Assembly (NCBI GenBank): GCA_938010045.1
Contig: CALLFZ010000008.1
Coordinates: 1-64,000 of the forward strand
DNA length: 64,000 nt
Origin: an uncultured bacterium
Lineage (GTDB): Bacteria; Verrucomicrobiota; Kiritimatiellia; PWTM01
Direction of reading: 5' to 3'
Every line of letters starts with the position of its first letter. Positions within the stretch are counted from its first letter, which is position 1. Of this stretch, positions 36,993 to 45,288 are shown in pieces. The notes under the pieces were generated by a model. That model worked only from the letters and a program-made list of their open reading frames with translations, was not told the DNA's origin and did not search any database. Position numbers and translations under genes: made by a program.

Positions 36993-37292
36993 ATGGCGCG
37001 TTCCCGTCCATCGGCCGAAGTGATCACTTTCAAGGCAGAACCGAAGCTGGCCCAGGCGCTGCGCGCGATTCCCAACCGTTCGAGCTTCATCCGCGGCGCG
37101 CTGCTGCACGCTTTGGATCACGTGTGCCCGCTCTGCGGCGGCAGCGGCGTCTTTACGCCGGCCCAGCGCGCGCACTGGCGCGAACTCGAGGCCTCACACT
37201 CGCTCGAGGAATGCCGCGACTGCCACGCGGTGCACCTCGTGTGCCGCGCCTCCGCAGGTGGCGCACGCCGCCGACGAAAGGTGCACCCATGA
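36993..37292 (+). CDS. Ribbon-helix-helix protein with Cys/His cluster, candidate zinc regulator
   Basis: A 99-residue protein. The N-terminal half (VITFKAEPKLAQALRAIPNRSSFIRGALLHAL) looks like a CopG/NikR-type ribbon-helix-helix DNA-binding domain. The C-terminal half has Cys45 and Cys48 (CPLC), His61, His70, Cys74, Cys77 and His78 (CRDCH), His81 and Cys84, suited to binding zinc. It is the first gene of the operon and its stop overlaps the znuA start (ATGA). By analogy with NikR, an RHH nickel sensor, I infer a zinc-responsive regulator of the transporter. There is no clear ribosome-binding site; the leader may be very short. No homologue search was possible. Confidence 0.7.
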   Translation: MARSRPSAEVITFKAEPKLAQALRAIPNRSSFIRGALLHALDHVCPLCGGSGVFTPAQRAHWRELEASHSLEECRDCHAVHLVCRASAGGARRRRKVHP

Positions 37293-38158
37293 ACCGCGCC
37301 GGATGGCTTTCGCTCCTGCTCGGCGCGGCCGCGCTGGCCGACCCCGCGCCGCAGCCGCGCGTGGTCGCGACGATCTTTCCGCTCTACGACTGGACGCGGG
37401 AAGTGGCCGGTCCCGACGCGACCGTCCGCCAGCTGATGCCCCCGGGGGTCGAGATTCATTCGTGGGCGCCGGCGCCGACGGACGTCGCGACGCTCCAGCG
37501 AGCGGATCTCTTCGTGTACGCCGGGGCAGACTTGGAACCATGGGCGGTGCGCCTCATCGAGGCCGCCGAGCGACGGCCCGCCGTGTTCGAAGCCGCGCGC
37601 CACCTGCCTCCTGAGGTCGCGGCCGAGGGCGATCCGCACTTCTGGACCGATCCCGTCGCCGCGATGGCGGTCGTGAGGGCGCTCGCCGAAACGCTGTCCT
37701 CGCTCGATGCCGAGCGCGCCGACGCATATCGCAAGCGCGCCGACGCCTACGCGGCGCGGGTCGCCGAACTACACCGCGACATGGAACACCTTGTGCGTCA
37801 CGCGCGCCGACGGACAATCGTGTTCGCGGGCCACCGCGCGTTCGAGCCGATGGCGCGTCGGTATGGCCTCCACGTTCGGACGCCCATCGAGGCCGTTTCA
37901 CCCGACGTTCCACCTTCCCCCCGCGCGATCGCCGAGCTGGTGCAGACCGTGCGAGCAACGGGCGCCCGATTCGTCTTTCATGAGGAAATCCTCGAACCGC
38001 GGATCGCCCGCGTGATCGCCGAGGAAAGCGGCGCTCAGCTCCGCTTGCTGCACGGACTTCACAACCGCACGCCCGACGAGGCCCGACGCGGCGAGACGTG
38101 GCTTTCGCTCTATCGCCGTAATCTCGAGGCTCTGAAGAGCGAGTTGGACCGGCCATGA
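37289..38158 (+). CDS. znuA: Zinc ABC transporter substrate-binding protein
   Basis: Captures zinc (or manganese) outside the membrane. The 289-residue protein has a signal peptide and the cluster A-I fold with candidate metal ligands in VEIHSWAPAPTD, GDPHFWTDPVAAM, VFAGHRAFEPMARRYGL and the acidic HEEILEPRIARVIAEESGAQ. It lacks the long His-rich loop of many ZnuA proteins. Start and stop overlap its neighbours by 4 bp each (ATGA). A manganese-specific relative is possible, but the zinc-type Cys/His regulator beside it favours zinc. Confidence 0.9.
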   Translation: MNRAGWLSLLLGAAALADPAPQPRVVATIFPLYDWTREVAGPDATVRQLMPPGVEIHSWAPAPTDVATLQRADLFVYAGADLEPWAVRLIEAAERRPAVFEAARHLPPEVAAEGDPHFWTDPVAAMAVVRALAETLSSLDAERADAYRKRADAYAARVAELHRDMEHLVRHARRRTIVFAGHRAFEPMARRYGLHVRTPIEAVSPDVPPSPRAIAELVQTVRATGARFVFHEEILEPRIARVIAEESGAQLRLLHGLHNRTPDEARRGETWLSLYRRNLEALKSELDRP

Positions 38159-38928
38159 CCTCACCCGATAGCGCGGCCGTCGTGTTGCGCGTCCGCGACC
38201 TCACGGTGCGGCTCGGGCAGGTGGCCGTGCTCGACCACGTGAGTTTCGAGGTGAGGCGCCGCGACTACGTCGGCATTGTCGGTCCGAACGGCGCGGGCAA
38301 GACCACCCTCCTGCGGGCGGTACTTGGCCTGGTGCCGATCGAATGTGGTTCGATCGAGTTGGGTGCGGACCCATCGTCCGGCCGCCGGCTGCGCATCGGT
38401 TATTTGCCGCAGAGTTTTGCGTTGCCGCTGGCGCGATTTCCGGCCAGCGTCCGAGAGATCGTGGAGACCGCCCAGCCCGAGGCGGACGCCTCTTCGTCGG
38501 CGGTCCAAGCGGCCATCGAAACGGTCGGGCTGGCCGCCCTTGAGCACCGGCCGGTCGGGATGCTGTCCGGTGGTGAGCGCCAGCGGCTTCTGCTGGCGCG
38601 CGCACTGGCCGCGGAGCCGGAGCTCCTTGTGATGGACGAGCCGACGACTGCGCTCGACCCGGCATTCCGCGAGCAGTTCTACCATTTGTTGGATGAGTGG
38701 AACACGCAGCGGGGCACGACGATGTTGCTCGTGACCCACGATACGGCGACGATCGGAGCGCACGCGCGGCGGCTGTTGTACCTGGACCGAACGGTCGTGT
38801 TCTATGGAACGTTCGAGGAGTTCTGCGCATCGGAGGCCATGCGGACGCAGTTCGGCGCTCCTCATCAGCATCTAATCTGTCATCAACACGGCGTCGGCGC
38901 GGGATTCGAGGCAGGAGCCGGCCCGTGA
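38155..38928 (+). CDS. znuC: Zinc ABC transporter ATP-binding protein
   Basis: Powers the transporter by ATP hydrolysis. In 257 residues: Walker A GPNGAGKTTLLRAVLG, Q-loop YLPQSFALP, signature LSGGERQRLLLARALAAEPELLVMDEPTTALD with Walker B, and the switch His in LLVTHDTATIG. It starts within the znuA stop (ATGA) and its stop overlaps the znuB ATG by one base. Confidence 0.93.
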   Translation: MTSPDSAAVVLRVRDLTVRLGQVAVLDHVSFEVRRRDYVGIVGPNGAGKTTLLRAVLGLVPIECGSIELGADPSSGRRLRIGYLPQSFALPLARFPASVREIVETAQPEADASSSAVQAAIETVGLAALEHRPVGMLSGGERQRLLLARALAAEPELLVMDEPTTALDPAFREQFYHLLDEWNTQRGTTMLLVTHDTATIGAHARRLLYLDRTVVFYGTFEEFCASEAMRTQFGAPHQHLICHQHGVGAGFEAGAGP

Positions 38929-39749
38929 TGGAGATGCTCCAGCACGCGTTCGTTCAGCGCGCGGCCGCGGCGGGGCTGCTCGTGGGTCTGGCATGCGGCC
39001 TGCTCGGGGTGGTGTTGCTGCTGCGCCGCTCGGCGCTGGTGGGCGAAGGTTTGGCCCACTTCACCTTGGGGTGCGTTGGACTGGCGCTGTGGCTTGGCTG
39101 GGCGCCGCTGTCGCTGGCGCTGCCCCTGGCGGTCGGGGCGGCGCTGCTCATGGCGCGGCTGCCGGAGCGCGGTACGATGTACGGCGACACCGCCATCGGC
39201 ATGGTGGCGGCCGTGGGCCTAGCGGTGGGTACCGCTCTCGCCGCGCGCGGTGGCGGTTTCCGGGCAGATCTGTTCGCCTATCTCTTCGGGGACGTGCTGG
39301 CCGTCTCCCGGCGGGATGTCGCGGTCGCCGCGGTGCTTGCACTCATCGTAGCGGTCGTTGTCGTGCTCCGCCGCCGTCGCTGGCTATCCGTGGCCTTCGA
39401 TCCCGATCACGCGCGGGTCAGCGGGCTGAACGTGTGTCGGTACGAACACGGGTTGGCGGTCCTCACCGCCTGCGCGGTCGTGATCGGACTGCGCATCGTG
39501 GGCAGTCTGCTGATGACCAGTCTGTTGGTATTTCCAGCCGCAACGGCGCTGTTGGGGGCGAGGAGTTTCGCGGGCGCGCTCGCGGTCTCGACCGCCTTGG
39601 GCGCGCTCGGCGTTCTGGCCGGCCTGGCGCTGGCGCTGTTTCTCAATCTGCCGGCCGGCCCCTCCATCGTGCTGGTCCAGGCGGCGGCGTTCGCGATCGC
39701 ATGGCTGGTGTGTTCGCCCGATCGAGGACGATCGCGCGCCTCTGTTTGA
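38928..39749 (+). CDS. znuB: Zinc ABC transporter permease
   Basis: Membrane channel of the znu transporter. The 273-residue ABC-3 family protein has about eight hydrophobic segments and the family stretch GEGLAHFTLGCVGLALWLG near the N-terminus, with FDPDHARVSGLNV and GLRIVGSLLMTSLLVFPAATALL later. MEMLQHAF is the start; the ORF track begins inside znuC. It is the last gene of the operon; tRNA-Ser follows 91 bp downstream. Confidence 0.92.
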   Translation: MEMLQHAFVQRAAAAGLLVGLACGLLGVVLLLRRSALVGEGLAHFTLGCVGLALWLGWAPLSLALPLAVGAALLMARLPERGTMYGDTAIGMVAAVGLAVGTALAARGGGFRADLFAYLFGDVLAVSRRDVAVAAVLALIVAVVVVLRRRRWLSVAFDPDHARVSGLNVCRYEHGLAVLTACAVVIGLRIVGSLLMTSLLVFPAATALLGARSFAGALAVSTALGALGVLAGLALALFLNLPAGPSIVLVQAAAFAIAWLVCSPDRGRSRASV

Positions 39750-39840
39750 CCACCCCGGGGACGTCTGATAGCGTGCGAACGCCGGTCCGGACCACCGGCG
39801 CGCGGCGCGGCGAGCCTGCATCCTGCCATGTGGAAGCCGC

Positions 39841-39931
<91 letters not shown>

Positions 39932-40280
39932 TCGTCCGACCGCGTCCGAGCGGCTTGTTCGGCAGCGTTGATGCACTCCCGGGCGAAGGCTCCGGCCGTG
40001 GCCGTGGCGGTCGTCGTCGCGATCTGGTTCCCGGACCCATGGGCGAACGTGTTGCCGTCGTCGCCGCAGATGGCCGTATGCGCCGACAGCGCGCCGGCTC
40101 GAATAACTCACGTCCAGCAACCTCGTCCTCTCGATGAGCCCCCCGCCCTCCAGCGCCGACCTCATCCACGCGGTTCACCTCACGCACATCAGCTTCATCG
40201 TGGGACGACTAACGCCGATCGGTCTCGGCGGCGAGAGCCGTACGGCGTGGGTGCGCAACCGAGCGTTTCGTGGGGCGCAC
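39932..40280. other. Gene-free spacer
   Basis: The ORFs here (39863-40378 and others) overlap the tRNA or have no family resemblance or ribosome-binding site. I see no clear terminator or RNA gene. Confidence 0.4.
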
Positions 40281-41135
40281 CTAGCGCGTGGCGGCGGGAG
40301 TCGAGGTCGGCGGCCGATCGTTTCCTGTTGACGCCGCCAGCACACCATGGCGCTCGAACCATGCGCGAATCGCGTTGAACACATCGGCCTCGCGCGCGCG
40401 GTCCACATCATGCCCCACCCCGGGCCAGACGATCCTCTCATTCGGGACGCCGGCCTCGTCGAGCAAACGTTTCAGCGCGTCCGACTGCGCCGGCCGAACC
40501 ACGGGGTCGTCGGCGCCATGGAGCATGAGCATGGGGGTGCGCACGTTTCGGACGATCTCCGGTCCCGGCGCGGGAAATCCCTCGCGCGGCGCCATCCCGC
40601 TGCCGCTGATCGCGGCGGCCGCCAACGGTTCCTCGGCCGCCAACGCGATCGTCACAAAGCCGCCCATGCTGTGGCCATACGCCGCGAGGCGCCGCCGGTC
40701 CACGTCCGGCCGCGCGCGCAGCCATGCGACGCAAAACCGCGCTCGCCGCACATTCTCCGCGCTGGCGCCGAACGTTGAGCGATCGGAGGACGAACCGCCC
40801 GGTCCGGTCTCGGCCTGGGCGTGGGTGTAGTCCGGCGCAATTACGATCATACCCCAACGCGCAAACTCGCGTGCTTTGGTGAGACCGAAGGTCGCGGCGC
40901 GACCTCCGAGGCCGTGGCTGACCACGACGGCCGGGAACGGACCGTCGCCCGCAGGTCGCACCAGGATGCCCCGCACCGAGTGGCGGACACTGCTCCAGCG
41001 AACGCTTCCGTCGTCCAGACGTTGGGTCGTGATCTCGTCCGCGGGATCGGCAGCGATTCCGTTCACGGCCATGAACGCGATGGCAAGGGCGATGCGCAAC
41101 CAGAGCAAGGGAATCGAGATGATCATAGTCATCAA
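40281..41135 (-). CDS. Secreted alpha/beta hydrolase, dienelactone hydrolase-like
   Basis: A 284-residue serine hydrolase with an N-terminal signal segment (LLWLRIALAIAFMAVNGIAA). Triad candidates are Ser in AYGHSMGGFVTIAL, Asp in MLHGADDPVVRP and His in WPGVGHDVDRA; the oxyanion region is VVVSHGLGG. It resembles PET-hydrolase/dienelactone hydrolase-type esterases. The natural substrate is unknown; ester-linked polysaccharide substituents are one option. It sits 75 bp downstream of the histidine kinase on the same strand. Confidence 0.8.
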   Translation of the reverse strand: MMTMIISIPLLWLRIALAIAFMAVNGIAADPADEITTQRLDDGSVRWSSVRHSVRGILVRPAGDGPFPAVVVSHGLGGRAATFGLTKAREFARWGMIVIAPDYTHAQAETGPGGSSSDRSTFGASAENVRRARFCVAWLRARPDVDRRRLAAYGHSMGGFVTIALAAEEPLAAAAISGSGMAPREGFPAPGPEIVRNVRTPMLMLHGADDPVVRPAQSDALKRLLDEAGVPNERIVWPGVGHDVDRAREADVFNAIRAWFERHGVLAASTGNDRPPTSTPAATR

Positions 41136-41210
41136 ACGCGTTCGGACCCGCGGTCATTGTCAGGTGCGCCGAAGAGCGTGGTCCTGGCCGGAAGGTGAAA
41201 CCGCCGCGGG

Positions 41211-43469
41211 TCAGCGGCCACGTTCACGCGGCGGTTCTCGAGACGGCTCCACCCCCTGAGGGGACAGCGCTCGTGCGACCTCGGCCAGCAGATCTGAGGT
41301 CGGATAAGGTTTCTGGATGAACGGCCAGCCGCGCTCGCGAACCATCTCCCAACGCGAGTAATCATCCGGGTAGCCGCTAACCAGGATCACCGCGATGTTG
41401 GGGCGTTGCCGGCGCAGCTCGTCGGCGAGGTCGACCCCATTGCCGTCGGGGAGAACCACATCGGAAAAGATCAGGTCGACCGACGGACCGATCTCCGCAA
41501 ACAGCGCGCGCGCGGCGGCGGCGCTATGGGCAACGCTGACACGGTAGCCCGCGGCTTCAAGAACGCGTTTGGCCAACCGGGCGATGCTGACTTCGTCCTC
41601 GACCACCAGGACGTGCCGCTCCCGGGCCACCGGTGGCGGCGGCGCGCCGGGAGTCGCTGATGGGCCGGCCGTCGGCAGGTAGATTCGAAAGCAAGTGCCT
41701 TGCCCGGGCTCGCTGTACACGTGAATCCATCCGCCATGCTGCTGGACGATGCCATAGACGGTCGCAAGACCGAGCCCGGTGCCGCGGCCCCATCCCTTCG
41801 CGGTGAAAAAGGGCTCGAACAAGTGTCGGCGCACGTCCTCCGGAATCCCCGGCCCGGTGTCGCGAATCGAGAGACACGCGAACGTGCCCGGCCGAGCGTC
41901 GGCGAAAATGGCCACGTCATCGGGCTGAAACGTGACCACGCGTGTCGTGATGGTCAGACGGCCTCCTTGGGGCATGGCCTCACCCGCGTTGGCCACAAGG
42001 TTCATGACGACCGTTTCGACCTGGCCCGGGTCGGCCATCACCGGAGCGAGAGTCTCGTCGAGCTCCAAAACCACTTCGATCTGCTCGCCGATCACGCGCC
42101 GGATCAGATCCGCGAGGCCGCGCAACAGATCGTTCAGGTTGATCGAACGCGGGTCAATGATTTGCCGGCGGCTGAACGCCAGCAGCCGACGCGTGACATC
42201 CGTCGCCTGGCGCGCGGCGGCGCGGATCGTCTCCACATCGGCCCGCCCCGGATCACCGTCGGGAAAGCGGGCGGCGACGAACTCAAGGTAACCGAGGATG
42301 GTTTGCAACAGGTTGTTGAAATCGTGCGCGATGCCGCCGGCCAGCCGGCTCACGCTCTCCATACGCGCCGCTTGTGCCAACTGTTCCCGCAGCGCTTCCG
42401 CCTCGGTGACGTCCTCCTTGATGGCAATGAAACGCTCGATGGAGCCATCGGGCCGCCGCAGCGGCGTGATGGTCATGCGCTCGGTGTAGAGCGAGCCGTC
42501 CTTGCGGCGATTGACGAGCGTTCCGCGCCACACTTCGCCCCGGAGGATGGTGGCCCACATCTGCTCGTAGAACGCGGCCTCGTGGCGGCCGGATTTCAGC
42601 AGGCGCGGAAACTGTCCGATCGCCTCCTCGCGGCTGTAGCCCGTCATGAGCGAAAACGCCGTATTCACCCACTGGATGCGGCCGTCGGCGTCGGTGATCA
42701 CAATGCCGTTCGCAACAGCCTCGACGGCGGCCTCGAGCTGGCGGACGCGCTCATCCGCCGCGATGGCCGAGCTGATGTCGCGCCCGACCATGATGACCGG
42801 CGGGGTGCCCGGCGCCGCGATGGCGCTCCAGGAGAACGTGCGCCATGAGCCGTCTCGATGCCGACAGCGGGCCAGGAAATGGACAATCCCCTCGCCCTGT
42901 TCGATTCGGCGCCAGGCGCCGATCGCCCGGTCGCGATCTTCGGGGTGCAAGCAGTCGGCCAGGCTGGCCGTCTCCGGCTCGCCGAGCAGCCGGCGCAGGG
43001 CAAGGTTGACGGCGGCGATCTGGCCATCCGGCGAAAGCCGTGCGAGCGCCACCGGCAGATGATCGCACAAAAACGGCGGCAGCACCGAGACAGAGCAAGC
43101 CGCCCAAAGCATCCAGCTTTGGAGAATGTGCAGACCGCCGGGCGGCGCGAAGACCCTCGGCGGAAGCGGGAGCACGCGAGCGTCGGCGGCCCCATCCGTT
43201 GCCGGAGCCGCAGCGATCCGAATGATCGGGATCGAGATCATCGAGCGGTCCGCAAGGGCCAGCGCCTCATCGAGGTCGTGCGGATCTCTGGACTCGATGA
43301 CCAACAGCGCACCGGGCGGAACGGACGAGCGCGCCACCGCGACAGACGCCACCGGATGAACGTCCAACCCCGCTGGCTGGGCTCGGTCGCGCAAGCGGGC
43401 CCACACGCGACCGGGACCGATCCAGAAAATCGGACGCGCCCTCCAGTCGTTCGAGTACGAAAACCCCAT
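41211..43469 (-). CDS. Hybrid sensor histidine kinase/response regulator
   Basis: A 752-residue signalling protein with no clear transmembrane segment, so probably cytoplasmic. Order: an unassigned N-terminal domain (1-120), two PAS domains (about 125-245 and 250-365; VEAVANGIVITDADGRIQWVNTAFSLMTGYSREEAIG), HisKA with phospho-acceptor His382 in GGIAHDFNNLLQTILG, HATPase with MNLVANAGEAMPQGG and GTGLGLATVYG, and a receiver domain (VVEDEVSIA, phosphorylatable Asp in IFSDVVLPDGNG, Lys in FIQKPY). HDFNNLL kinases with a terminal receiver often pass phosphate to an unlinked regulator. No DNA-binding partner adjoins it. Confidence 0.9.
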   Translation of the reverse strand: MGFSYSNDWRARPIFWIGPGRVWARLRDRAQPAGLDVHPVASVAVARSSVPPGALLVIESRDPHDLDEALALADRSMISIPIIRIAAAPATDGAADARVLPLPPRVFAPPGGLHILQSWMLWAACSVSVLPPFLCDHLPVALARLSPDGQIAAVNLALRRLLGEPETASLADCLHPEDRDRAIGAWRRIEQGEGIVHFLARCRHRDGSWRTFSWSAIAAPGTPPVIMVGRDISSAIAADERVRQLEAAVEAVANGIVITDADGRIQWVNTAFSLMTGYSREEAIGQFPRLLKSGRHEAAFYEQMWATILRGEVWRGTLVNRRKDGSLYTERMTITPLRRPDGSIERFIAIKEDVTEAEALREQLAQAARMESVSRLAGGIAHDFNNLLQTILGYLEFVAARFPDGDPGRADVETIRAAARQATDVTRRLLAFSRRQIIDPRSINLNDLLRGLADLIRRVIGEQIEVVLELDETLAPVMADPGQVETVVMNLVANAGEAMPQGGRLTITTRVVTFQPDDVAIFADARPGTFACLSIRDTGPGIPEDVRRHLFEPFFTAKGWGRGTGLGLATVYGIVQQHGGWIHVYSEPGQGTCFRIYLPTAGPSATPGAPPPPVARERHVLVVEDEVSIARLAKRVLEAAGYRVSVAHSAAAARALFAEIGPSVDLIFSDVVLPDGNGVDLADELRRQRPNIAVILVSGYPDDYSRWEMVRERGWPFIQKPYPTSDLLAEVARALSPQGVEPSREPPRERGR

Positions 43470-43570
43470 GTCTTCCTTCTATCACGTGCACAGACGGAAA
43501 GCGATTCGCAAGAGACGGACGTCGAACCACGGCCGGGCTCGCCGAAGCCTGTGGCGAAGGCGTCTTGGCC

Positions 43571-43690
43571 GCTGGAACGCTGTAGTTCCGCCGGTCCCTC
43601 GGCGGAAGATCTGGGGCAAGAAAGCTCCGGCGGCAGAGCGCCGCAGCTACAGCAGAGCGCCGGAGCTTGGCGCTATAGTTCCGCGAGGCG
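43571..43690. repeat. Cluster of short inverted repeats
   Basis: Three adjacent hairpin-forming sequences: TTCCGCCG (43586-43593) with CGGCGGAA (43600-43607), AGCTCCGGCG (43623-43632) with CGCCGCAGCT (43639-43648, one mismatched pair), and AGCGCC (43656-43661) with GGCGCT (43669-43674). They lie in the divergent spacer between the kinase and metX, directly before a long dispersed repeat. They look like mobile REP-type hairpins, not a terminator. Confidence 0.5.
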
Positions 43691-43703
43691 GGACACAGAG
43701 GAT

Positions 43704-44012
43704 GGGGACAATGCGGGCTGGATTCGGACGCCGTGGAAGGCGTCCGTCCAGGCATCGAGGCCCTCAATCAGAGGAAAAGGCAGGTGCCGCTCCCCCATCG
43801 ACCAGGCGACCAGGTTCCTGGCCCCATTTGCCCGCGATGGAATTGGAAGGACGGCTCCCACGCCCTCCGCGATGGTTGAAGGGTCGAAACATTTTTGTTT
43901 TGGGAACTCGGCGAGAACAAACGGTGGTGCGGGGTCGTTGGGGTCAACGATGTTCGCCTCCCTTCGCCGAGACTTTGATGTATCGCTCACCCCCCACAGC
44001 GCAATCGGCTCA
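43704..44012 (+). repeat. Long dispersed repeat, copy with intact 3' part
   Basis: About 300 bp align with 52771-53075. Shared blocks are GGATTCGGACGCCGTGG, GGAAAAGGCAGGTGCC or a variant, CCGCGATGGTTGAA, GGTCGAAACATT, TCGTTGGGGTCAAC, TTCGCCTCCCTTCGCCG and GATGTATCGC. It begins with GGGGACA and ends near CACAGCGCAATCGGCT, which recurs at 10398 and inverted at 52509. It is non-coding. Confidence 0.75.
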
Positions 44013-44029
44013 CGGGTGGGCGCCGCAGC

Positions 44030-44058
44030 TAGACGGTGGCCCACGAAACCGCTATACT
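44030..44058 (+). promoter_or_regulatory. Candidate metX promoter
   Basis: TAGACG (44030-44035) and TATACT (44053-44058) are separated by 17 bp, close to sigma-70 consensus, and lie 34 bp ahead of the metX start. It abuts the end of the dispersed repeat. No SAM riboswitch is visible. Confidence 0.5.
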
Positions 44059-44091
44059 AATGTGCCATTGTGGCCGCGGGGCCGCCCTCCC

Positions 44092-45288
44092 ATGCGTCGC
44101 AAACGCACATATGACCCACCCGAGAGCCCGACCTCGGTCGGTTGGACGGAAGCCCGAACCCTCCGGCTCGCCGACGCGCGCCGGCCGTTCCGGCTCGAAC
44201 AGGGCGGCGTGCTGCGGGAGGTTGACGTCGAGTACGAAACCTACGGCGAGCTGAGCCGGAACCGCGACAACGTTGTGCTGGTGCTGCATGCCCTCTCGGG
44301 CGACGCGCACGCGGCGGGCTGGGACCGAAAAGCGGAAGCGACCGGCCGCACCTGGCGCCTGCGGCGCCCCGGCTGGTGGGATGGCATGATCGGACCGGGC
44401 AAGGCGATCGACACGCGGCGCTGGCACGTCATCTGTTCCAACGTTCTGGGCAGTTGTTATGGCACCACCGGCCCCGCCTCACTGGACCCCGCGACGGCAC
44501 GCCCGTACGGGCTGCGGTTCCCAACCGTGACCGTGGGAGACTGGGTGCGTCTGCAGGCCATGCTGCTGGACCGGCTCGGCCTCCGGCGCGTCTACGCGGT
44601 GATCGGCGGATCGCTCGGCGGCCAGCAGGCGCTGGAGTGGGCCCTGCGCTATCCCGACCGCGTGGAGTCCTGCTTGGTGCTGTGCGCCTCGGCGCGACTC
44701 TCGGCGCAGGGACTGGCGTTCAATGCGGTGGGCCGGCACGCCATCCTCACCGACCCCCACTTCCGCCACGGCGACTACTACGACGGCGGTCCGAAACCGA
44801 ACACCGGCCTGGCGGTGGCGCGGATGATGGCGCACATCACGTATCTCTCCGAGCGCGGCATGCATCTGAAGTTCGGACGGCGGCGCCGCGACGATCCGGA
44901 CGAGGCGGTGGGCTTCGGCATCGCGTTCGAGGTCGAAAGCTACCTCTCCCATCAGGGCCGCGCCTTCGTTGAGCGGTTCGATGCGAACAGCTACCTCTAC
45001 ATCACGCGCGCCATGGATCTCTACGATGCGGCCAACGCGTGGGGGGGCGGCGACCTTGTCCGCGCCTGCCGGCGGATCCGGGCGCGGACGATGCTGATGT
45101 CGTTCTCATCGGACTGGCTGTATTCGCCCCGGCAGAGCGCGGAGCTTGCGCTGGCCATGTGCCGCGCCGGCCAAACCGTCACGTTTGTCGAGGTGCCCTC
45201 CGATCTCGGCCACGACGCGTTCCTCGTCGAGCTGGACAAAGTGGGGCGACTCGTGCGGGCATTTCTCGAATCCGGGAGGCGATCGTGA
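44092..45288 (+). CDS. metX: Homoserine O-acyltransferase MetX
   Basis: Acylates homoserine (acetyl or succinyl donor) as the committed step to methionine. The 398-residue alpha/beta-hydrolase-fold protein has LVLHALSGDAHAAG (oxyanion), nucleophile Ser in VIGGSLGGQQALEWAL, Asp in SFSSDWLYSPRQS and His in DLGHDAFLVE. The start MRRKRTY is preferred; the ORF track begins 208 codons upstream inside a repeat. It is followed by metW with a GTGA overlap. The acyl donor cannot be told by eye. Confidence 0.94.
   Translation: MRRKRTYDPPESPTSVGWTEARTLRLADARRPFRLEQGGVLREVDVEYETYGELSRNRDNVVLVLHALSGDAHAAGWDRKAEATGRTWRLRRPGWWDGMIGPGKAIDTRRWHVICSNVLGSCYGTTGPASLDPATARPYGLRFPTVTVGDWVRLQAMLLDRLGLRRVYAVIGGSLGGQQALEWALRYPDRVESCLVLCASARLSAQGLAFNAVGRHAILTDPHFRHGDYYDGGPKPNTGLAVARMMAHITYLSERGMHLKFGRRRRDDPDEAVGFGIAFEVESYLSHQGRAFVERFDANSYLYITRAMDLYDAANAWGGGDLVRACRRIRARTMLMSFSSDWLYSPRQSAELALAMCRAGQTVTFVEVPSDLGHDAFLVELDKVGRLVRAFLESGRRS

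Noticed and set aside
37209-37226. CxxCH (CRDCH) in the RHH protein as a heme c site
   Set aside because: The protein has no signal peptide and has further Cys/His suited to zinc; covalent heme attachment is unlikely.
43470-44091. SAM riboswitch upstream of metX
   Set aside because: The leader is occupied by the dispersed repeat and hairpins; no SAM-riboswitch-like conserved core is seen.
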